Assembly: GCF_027563465.1 (NCBI RefSeq)
Contig: NZ_JAPFQA010000012.1
Span: 1-64,000 of the forward strand
DNA length: 64,000 nt
Direction of reading: 5' to 3'
Source: Mesorhizobium qingshengii
GTDB taxonomy: Bacteria > Pseudomonadota > Alphaproteobacteria > Rhizobiales > Rhizobiaceae
Shown here piece by piece: positions 59,060-64,000 of the stretch (position 1 is its first letter; each line of letters starts with the position of its first letter). The notes beneath the pieces were generated by a model. It was not told where the DNA came from, searched no databases, and was given only the letters and a program-made list of their open reading frames with translations. A program made the translations under genes and the position numbers.

Positions 59060-59955
59060 TGCGCCGGCTCCATGTTTCCTGGGGCAAGGTGGGTTTCCGG
59101 CGCAAGATGGCCGCGATGGCCCTCTTCACGCCGCTTCTCGCAGTGATCGGTGTCGGAGCAGACGAACATGTGGCCGCCATGGTCGTCGAGAATGACCTCG
59201 TCGAGATAGACATTCTCGGCCGCGCACAACGCGCAGGGCTGGTCGAAGGTCTGCACCTCGAACGGATGATCCTCGAAGTCGAGGCTGACCACGCTGGTGA
59301 AGGGCGGCACCGCGTAGATGCGCTTTTCGCGGCCGGCGCCGAACAACTGCAGGGCCGGCGAGCGGTGCATCTTGGGATTGTCGAATTTCGGCGTCGGCGA
59401 CGGGTCCATCACATAGCGGCCCTCGACCTTGACCGGATAGGCATAGGTGGTGGCGATGCGACCGTGCCTGGCGATGTCCTCGTAGAGCTTGACATGCATG
59501 AGGCCGTATTCCTCCAGCGCATGCATCTTGCGCGTTTCGGTCTCGCGCGGCTCGAGGAAGCGCAAGGGCTCGGGGATCGGCACCTGGTAGACCAGCACCT
59601 GGCCCGCCGTCAGCGGATGTTCGGGGATACGGTGGCGGGTCTGGATGATGGTGGCGCTGGCGGTATCGGTCGTCACCGCGACATTGGCGACCTTCTTGAA
59701 GAAGGCGCGGATCGACACGGCATTGGTGGTGTCGTCGGCGCCCTGGTCGATAACCTTGAGCACATCGTGGGGGCCGATGATCGAGGCGGTGACCTGGACG
59801 CCGCCGGTACCCCAGCCATAGGGCATCGGCATTTCGCGCGAAGCGAACGGCACCTGATAGCCCGGGATGGCGATGCCCTTGAGGATCGCGCGGCGGATCA
59901 TCCTTTTGGTCTGCTCGTCGAGATAGGCGAAGTTGTAGGTGGCGATATCGCTCAT
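59056..59955 (-). CDS. phnJ: C-P lyase radical-SAM subunit PhnJ
   Basis: A 299-residue catalytic subunit that cleaves the carbon-phosphorus bond of ribosyl-phosphonate. The iron-sulfur cluster cysteines are in CALC, then 21 residues later a third Cys (FVCSDTDHC) and a fourth 6 residues after, the same spacing as the cluster and thiyl cysteines of E. coli PhnJ. N-terminal YNFAYLDEQTKRMIRRAIL is family-typical. Coupled to phnK and fosX by ATGA overlaps. Confidence 0.97.
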   Translation of the reverse strand: MSDIATYNFAYLDEQTKRMIRRAILKGIAIPGYQVPFASREMPMPYGWGTGGVQVTASIIGPHDVLKVIDQGADDTTNAVSIRAFFKKVANVAVTTDTASATIIQTRHRIPEHPLTAGQVLVYQVPIPEPLRFLEPRETETRKMHALEEYGLMHVKLYEDIARHGRIATTYAYPVKVEGRYVMDPSPTPKFDNPKMHRSPALQLFGAGREKRIYAVPPFTSVVSLDFEDHPFEVQTFDQPCALCAAENVYLDEVILDDHGGHMFVCSDTDHCEKRREEGHRGHLAPETHLAPGNMEPAQ

Positions 59956-60371
59956 GGCGCGACCTCCAGTTCCTTGGCGTAGCGTGCCAGCCGCTCCGTA
60001 AGCGTGCCGGTGTGCAGTTCGAACATGTGGTTGTCGTCGTCGTAGAAATAGATCGAGCGACCTTCGCCCTCGACACGCGGGCGGGGCGGGCGCATGTCGA
60101 GGCCGAGCTTGCCGACGCGCTCGGCATAGCGGTCGAAATCGGCGTCATCGATCTTGAAGGCGATGTGGTTGTAGCTGCGTTCCGGCAGCGTCTCGCCCTT
60201 CATGATGGCGATCCAGATGTCGCCGATCAGGAAGAATTTTTCGCGCGACAGCGAGAACTGCTTGGCGTCGCTGGCATAGACCTCGCGCGCGTCGAAGACT
60301 TCCTCGAGGATCGCGGTCATGCGGTCGAGGTCGCGGACGATGAAGGTCATGTGGGACAGGCCTTCGATCAT
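59952..60371 (-). CDS. fosX: FosX fosfomycin hydrolase (VOC superfamily)
   Basis: A 139-residue glyoxalase-fold protein from ATG 60371. Metal ligands H7, H69 and E118 and the general base E44 occupy the positions known for FosX enzymes, which open the epoxide of fosfomycin with water using Mn2+. The opening IEGLSHMTFIVRDLDRM and the whole protein resemble Mesorhizobium loti FosX, which is likewise inside a phn operon and is a weak fosfomycin hydrolase. Overlaps with phnI and phnJ show co-translation. Its native role may be on a phosphonate intermediate. Confidence 0.93.
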   Translation of the reverse strand: MIEGLSHMTFIVRDLDRMTAILEEVFDAREVYASDAKQFSLSREKFFLIGDIWIAIMKGETLPERSYNHIAFKIDDADFDRYAERVGKLGLDMRPPRPRVEGEGRSIYFYDDDNHMFELHTGTLTERLARYAKELEVAP

Positions 60372-61480
60372 TCGGCGGCCTCCCGCTTTTCCTCGACCTT
60401 CGTAGGATTTTCGCGCGCGTCGTATTCGGCGCGCATGCGGCGCACGAGGTCGAGCTCGGCCTGGAAGTCGACATAGTGCGGCAGCTTCAAATGCTCGACG
60501 AAGCCGGTCGCCTGGACGTTGTCGGAGTGGGAGATGACGAACTCCTCGTCCTGCGCGGCGGCGACGACATCCTCGCCGAGCTCCGTGGCGCGCAGCGCCC
60601 GGTCGCACAGCGCCATGGCCATCGCCTTGCGCTCGCTTTGGCCGAAGACGAGGCCGTAGCCGCGGGTGAATTGCGGCGGCGCCTTGGCCGAGCCCTTGAA
60701 CTGGTTGACCATCTGGCATTCGGTGACGCGGACGGTGCCAAGCGGCACCGCGAAGGGCAGTTCCGGCACGTCGAGTTCCAGCTCGACCTCGCCGATGCGG
60801 ATCTCGCCGACGAAGGGATGGTTGCGGGCATAGCCGCGCTGGGTGGAATAGCCGAGCGCCAAGAGGAAACCCTCGTCGCCGCGTGACAGCGCCTGCAGGC
60901 GGATGTCGCGCGCCATCGGGAATTCCATCGGCTCGCGGGTGATGTCGCCGGGGACATGGTCCTGCGGCATCTCGCCGTCCGGCTCGATCAGGCCTTCGCG
61001 GGCGAGGATCGCCGAGACGCGCGGCATGGCTTGCGGTTCCGTCTCGCGCCGCAGCGGCTCGGCAACATCGGCGCCGGCGGCAAGCTCCGGATCGAGCAGC
61101 CGGTGGGTATAGTCGAATGTGGGCCCAAGCAGCTGGCCGCCGGGCAGGTCCTTGTAGGTTGCCGACACGCGCCGCTCGACCAGCATGTTGGCGGTGTCGA
61201 TCGGCCTTGTGTAGCCGAAGCGCGGCAGCGTGGTGCGATAAGCGCGCACCAGGAAGATCGCCTCGATCATGTCGCCGCGCGCCTGAACGATGGCCAGCGC
61301 CGCCAATTCCCTATCGTAGAGCGAGCCTTCGCTCATCACCCGGTCGACGCCGAGCGCCAGCTGCTCGACGATCTGGTCGAGCCGAAGTGCGGGCACCGAA
61401 CGTTCGCCGCGCCTGCGATCAGCAAGCAGGCCGTGGGCGTTACGAATAGCGGCTTCGCCACCTTTTACCGCGACATACAT
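60368..61480 (-). CDS. phnI: C-P lyase core subunit PhnI
   Basis: A 370-residue PhnI. N-terminal MYVAVKGGEAAIRNAHGLLA and LGYSTQRGYARNHPFVGEIR are family marks. With PhnG, PhnH and PhnL it attaches the phosphonate to ribose from ATP or GTP, releasing the base. One base separates it from phnH. Confidence 0.96.
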   Translation of the reverse strand: MYVAVKGGEAAIRNAHGLLADRRRGERSVPALRLDQIVEQLALGVDRVMSEGSLYDRELAALAIVQARGDMIEAIFLVRAYRTTLPRFGYTRPIDTANMLVERRVSATYKDLPGGQLLGPTFDYTHRLLDPELAAGADVAEPLRRETEPQAMPRVSAILAREGLIEPDGEMPQDHVPGDITREPMEFPMARDIRLQALSRGDEGFLLALGYSTQRGYARNHPFVGEIRIGEVELELDVPELPFAVPLGTVRVTECQMVNQFKGSAKAPPQFTRGYGLVFGQSERKAMAMALCDRALRATELGEDVVAAAQDEEFVISHSDNVQATGFVEHLKLPHYVDFQAELDLVRRMRAEYDARENPTKVEEKREAAE

Positions 61481-61481
61481 C

Positions 61482-62093
61482 CTACGCCTCCATCGTCTTG
61501 ATCCGCGTCGTGCGCGGCAGGCAGGCTATGCCGTCAGCGGTGGCGAGGATGATGTCGACGCCGCGCGGAAAGCGCTGGTTGTTCTGCTTCCACTGCTCGA
61601 CGAAATGACGCGGCATCCGCGCCGGTGCGATCGTGGCGCTGGTCTCGATGCCGGGGCCCTCGAGCAGCAATGGGGCGCCCGAAGCAAGATCGCCGACTTG
61701 CAGGATCAGCGTGGTCGAGCGGTCGGGATAGTCCTGCGTGCCTTGCGAAAAACCATCGAGCGCCATCATCTCGGCCGGCGTGGCGACAAACGCGAAATGC
61801 GCATCGGCCGGTGTGTTGGCCAGTGGTGCGCCAGAGTGGAAACCAAGCCAGGATCTGATCGCGGCGGAGCTTTGCAGTGCCGGGTCGAGCCATAGCGGGG
61901 TGTCATTGTCGCAAAGCGCCAGTGCTATGGCGCCGGCGGTTGCCGACAGCGGCGCCGGCGGGCGGGCGAAGGCCGGCAGCGGCTGCACGCTACCCGGCCG
62001 CGCCATTGCGTCCATGACGGCGCGGAACACGGTCTGGGCGTTGAAGACCGGATCGGCGAAACCGCCCTCGATCGATTGCACAGCTGCGTCCAT
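61482..62093 (-). CDS. phnH: C-P lyase core subunit PhnH
   Basis: A 203-residue PhnH with GGFADPVFNAQTVFRAVMDA and MARPGSVQPLP at the N terminus. It starts on the last base of the phnG stop. Forms the core complex with PhnG, I and J. Confidence 0.95.
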   Translation of the reverse strand: MDAAVQSIEGGFADPVFNAQTVFRAVMDAMARPGSVQPLPAFARPPAPLSATAGAIALALCDNDTPLWLDPALQSSAAIRSWLGFHSGAPLANTPADAHFAFVATPAEMMALDGFSQGTQDYPDRSTTLILQVGDLASGAPLLLEGPGIETSATIAPARMPRHFVEQWKQNNQRFPRGVDIILATADGIACLPRTTRIKTMEA

Positions 62094-62563
62094 TAGTCTT
62101 CTCCGCGAACCATTGTGAAGAAATCCACCTTCGTTGCCGCCGTCTCGGCACGGCGCCGTTCATGCGCTGTGGTCAGCGCCGCCTGCAGGGGCGCGATGAT
62201 TTTGGTCTCGACCTCATTGCGGCGCGCCGGGTCCTGCCACAGCGCGTCGGCGATGGCCGCCAGCCTTGCCTTCTGCTTGTCGCGGCCAAGCGCATAGCAA
62301 TGGCCGACCTGACCGGACGGCAGCCTGACGGTGGCCCGGGTAATGGTCGCCTCGCCGACATTGAAAGGCGCGCCGCCGCCGCCGATGCGGCCGCGCATGG
62401 TCACCAGGCCGGTCTCGGGGCCACGCAGCAGTTCAGCTTCCGAGGGCAAACCGGCCTCGTTCCAGAGCCGGACGATATCGTCGCCGCTGGATTGCGCCAG
62501 TGTTGCCATGGCGGCCTTGCGGTCGGCCTGGTCGCGGGCTTCCTGTCCTCGCATGAGCAACAT
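62093..62563 (-). CDS. phnG: C-P lyase core subunit PhnG
   Basis: A 156-residue PhnG, close to the usual 150. Segment ETGLVTMRGRIGGGGAPFNV and GHCYALGRDKQKARLAAIAD are typical. First gene of the lyase operon; promoter region holds a PhnF-type operator and a Pho box. Confidence 0.95.
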   Translation of the reverse strand: MLLMRGQEARDQADRKAAMATLAQSSGDDIVRLWNEAGLPSEAELLRGPETGLVTMRGRIGGGGAPFNVGEATITRATVRLPSGQVGHCYALGRDKQKARLAAIADALWQDPARRNEVETKIIAPLQAALTTAHERRRAETAATKVDFFTMVRGED

Positions 62564-62580
62564 CCCTCTCGCCTAAATTC

Positions 62581-62604
62581 GTCTATTGATATAGACATCT
62601 ATAC
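62581..62604. promoter_or_regulatory. Probable PhnF operator
   Basis: GTCTAT-TGAT-ATAGAC is a perfect 16-bp inverted repeat (62581-62596), overlapped by ATAGA-CA-TCTAT (62591-62602) and then AC. HutC-type GntR proteins bind sites with GT-N-TA-N-AC symmetry. It lies 18 bases upstream of the phnG start, a repressing position. Confidence 0.65.
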
Positions 62605-62633
62605 AAATTATACCCATTATCTAACGCGAGTCC

Positions 62634-62651
62634 ATGACGGGTGGATGACAG
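62634..62651 (-). promoter_or_regulatory. Pho box upstream of phnG
   Basis: Minus strand CTGTCAT-CCAC-CCGTCAT matches the PhoB box CTGTCAT-N4-CTGTCAT with one mismatch, about 70 bases upstream of the phnG start, oriented towards phnG. Indicates induction under phosphate starvation. Confidence 0.7.
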
Positions 62652-62675
62652 GCGATGGAAGGCTAGGGGCAATCG

Positions 62676-63425
62676 ATGATCGGGCGGCCGGCAGCTGACA
62701 GAATCGAGCGGCGCAGTGGCGTCTCGCTATGGCGACAGATCGCCGACAAGATCCTGCACGCGATCGCCATTGGCGATTTCGCCGAGAATACCGCGCTGCC
62801 GCCGGAGGTGGCGTTGGCCGAGCGCTACGGCGTCAACCGTCACACCGTGCGCAGCGCCATATCGGCCCTTGTGCAGGAAGGGGTGCTGCGGGCAGAGCAG
62901 GGGCGTGGCACCTTCGTGCTGTCGCGCAAGCGGCTGTCCTATCCGATCGGCGCGCGCACGCGCTTTTCGACGGGTCTGCAAGGGCAGACATCGGAAAGGC
63001 ACATCGTCCTGCTCGCCTCGTCGGTCGAGCCGGCCAGCCAGCGCGTCGCCGAGGGCCTTGGCCTTGCCAGGGGGGCCGAGGTGATACGGCTGGAAACGCG
63101 CGGCGAAGCCGATGGGCGGGCGGTGTCGCGCGCTGCAGGCTGGTTCGAAGCCAGGCGCTTTGCCGGCATCGATGCCGTGATGGCGGAAACCGGTTCGATC
63201 ACCGCATCGCTGGCGCGTTTCGGCATAGACGACTATCTCAGGCAATCGACCGTGTTGTCGGCGCGCCATGCCGATGCTGCCGATCTTGCCGATCTCGATC
63301 TGCAGCCCGGAGCCATCGTGCTGGTCACGGTCGCCGTCAACGCTACGCCCGACGGCCAGCCGATCCAGTTTTCCGAGTCGCGTTTCCCGGCCGAGCGGGT
63401 CGAGCTCAGGCTGTCGGCGCTGTGA
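62676..63425 (+). CDS. phnF: Phosphonate operon regulator PhnF (GntR/HutC family)
   Basis: A 249-residue HutC-subfamily regulator: winged helix at about residues 18-80 with ALAERYGVNRHTVRSAISAL-type sequence (AERYGVNRHTVRSAISAL), and a UTRA ligand domain at about 95-240. Divergent from phnG with the operator and Pho box in between, as expected for PhnF. Confidence 0.92.
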   Translation: MIGRPAADRIERRSGVSLWRQIADKILHAIAIGDFAENTALPPEVALAERYGVNRHTVRSAISALVQEGVLRAEQGRGTFVLSRKRLSYPIGARTRFSTGLQGQTSERHIVLLASSVEPASQRVAEGLGLARGAEVIRLETRGEADGRAVSRAAGWFEARRFAGIDAVMAETGSITASLARFGIDDYLRQSTVLSARHADAADLADLDLQPGAIVLVTVAVNATPDGQPIQFSESRFPAERVELRLSAL

Positions 63426-63443
63426 GCCGACGCTGCCGATTGC

Positions 63444-64000
63444 TTATCCGACCTCGATCACAGCCTTGATCAGGCCGGATTTCTCGTGTGCCCAGCGGGC
63501 GAGATCGCGCGGCGTTTCGGTAAGCGGTGTGCGGTGGGTGACAAGCTTGGCCAATGGCACCGCGCCGTTGCGGATCGAGGCCGCGACGTGATCGAAGTCG
63601 GCGCGCAGCGCATTGCGGCTGCCGATCAGCGTCATCTCACGCTTGTGGAATTCCGGATCGGAAAAGACGATGTCGTCCTTGACGACGCTGACCAGCACCA
63701 GTGTTCCACCATGCGCGACATGGGCGAAGGCCGATTGCACCGACCGGGTGTTGCCGGTGGCGTCGAAAACCATTTCGAAGCCTTCGCCGCCGGTCGCCTC
63801 CCTGACCAGATCGGGCACCGCGCCGCGCGAGCCGTCAAGGGTCTGGAAGCCGAGTTCGTTCGCGGCGAAGGCGAGCCTTTCGCTGCTCATGTCGAGCAGC
63901 GTCACGTCGAGACCGGCGATACGGGCGAAGATGGCCGTGCCGAGCCCGATCGGGCCGGCGCCGATGACCAGCGTGCGGGCGCCGGGATCGGCGCGTGCGC
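63444..64000 (-). CDS. Zinc-type alcohol/polyol dehydrogenase, C-terminal part (cut by window end)
   Basis: The last 185 residues of a medium-chain dehydrogenase; its N terminus lies beyond base 64000. The NAD-binding motif reads TLVIGAGPIGLGTAIFARIA, then VTLLDMSSERLAFAANELG, and GGEGFEMVFDATGNTRSVQS. These fit L-threonine, galactitol or galactonate-type dehydrogenases. It converges on phnF with an 18-base gap and is probably unrelated to phosphonates. Confidence 0.88.
   Translation of the reverse strand, partial: ARADPGARTLVIGAGPIGLGTAIFARIAGLDVTLLDMSSERLAFAANELGFQTLDGSRGAVPDLVREATGGEGFEMVFDATGNTRSVQSAFAHVAHGGTLVLVSVVKDDIVFSDPEFHKREMTLIGSRNALRADFDHVAASIRNGAVPLAKLVTHRTPLTETPRDLARWAHEKSGLIKAVIEVG

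Noticed and set aside
1..64000. Mobile elements, CRISPR arrays, tRNA or rRNA genes
   Set aside because: No transposase, integrase, spaced direct repeats, tRNA cloverleaf or rRNA sequence was recognised; the repeats seen are palindromic intergenic elements.

Overview
The window looks like a chromosomal or accessory segment of a Mesorhizobium-type alphaproteobacterium (Phyllobacteriaceae). Reasons: high GC, dense runs of ABC-importer and sugar-catabolism genes, Rhizobiales-type intergenic palindromes, and a phn (C-P lyase) operon carrying a fosX gene between phnI and phnJ, as known from Mesorhizobium loti; the FosX protein keeps H7, E44, H69 and E118. No tRNA, rRNA, CRISPR array, insertion sequence or phage gene was seen.

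Region 1 (1-20.6 kb) is a self-contained catabolic island. It has a branched-chain-type ABC importer (solute-binding protein plus LivHMGF), a flavin amine oxidase, an FCD-type GntR regulator, a ProC-like reductase, two short-chain dehydrogenases, a 3-hydroxyacyl-CoA/carnitine-dehydrogenase-like enzyme, a DUF3830 protein, a NIPSNAP protein, and a thiamine-diphosphate 2-oxo-acid/acetoin-type dehydrogenase (E1 alpha, E1 beta, and a lipoyl/E3-binding/hydrolase protein). It also has a cobalamin-binding mutase-like protein, an alpha/beta hydrolase, an aspartate-dehydrogenase-like protein, a cupin and a ketosteroid-dehydrogenase-like flavoprotein. Four copies of the palindrome GTGTCGACAC lie at the four promoter regions that serve every transcription unit in this island, which strongly suggests one regulon run by the resident GntR protein. 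The substrate is unknown; the gene set matches no pathway I recognise.

Region 2 (20.6-28.2 kb) holds gene remnants (a frameshifted LysR tail and an unidentified C-terminal fragment), a protein of unknown function, a DeoR regulator and a dipeptide-type ABC importer (SBP, B, C, D, F).

Region 3 (28.2-51.6 kb) contains an M24 peptidase-like protein, a cupin/PEP-hydrolase-like/Tm-1-like module, a TetR regulator, a sugar ABC importer with two ATPases and a small membrane protein, an AraC/MFS pair, a GFA protein, an amidase, and a sugar or sugar-acid catabolic set: hydroxyacid dehydrogenase, FadR-type GntR regulator, enolase-superfamily enzyme, three xylose-isomerase-like TIM-barrel proteins and a Gfo/Idh/MocA dehydrogenase. 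Six sites of the form TGGTnnnACCA, or close to it, sit in three promoter regions (28.3-28.4, 33.2-33.4 and 47.9-48.1 kb). They suggest that the FadR-type regulator at 44.9 kb coordinates the importer, the enzymes and the M24/peptide-transport locus.

Region 4 (51.6-63.4 kb) is the phosphonate locus: phnC-D-E-E import operon, a 2H-phosphoesterase-like protein, and phnG-H-I-fosX-J-K-L plus a hexapeptide acyltransferase, with divergent phnF. A putative PhnF operator and a Pho box lie between phnG and phnF. phnM and phnN are not in the window. The window ends inside a zinc-type alcohol dehydrogenase gene.
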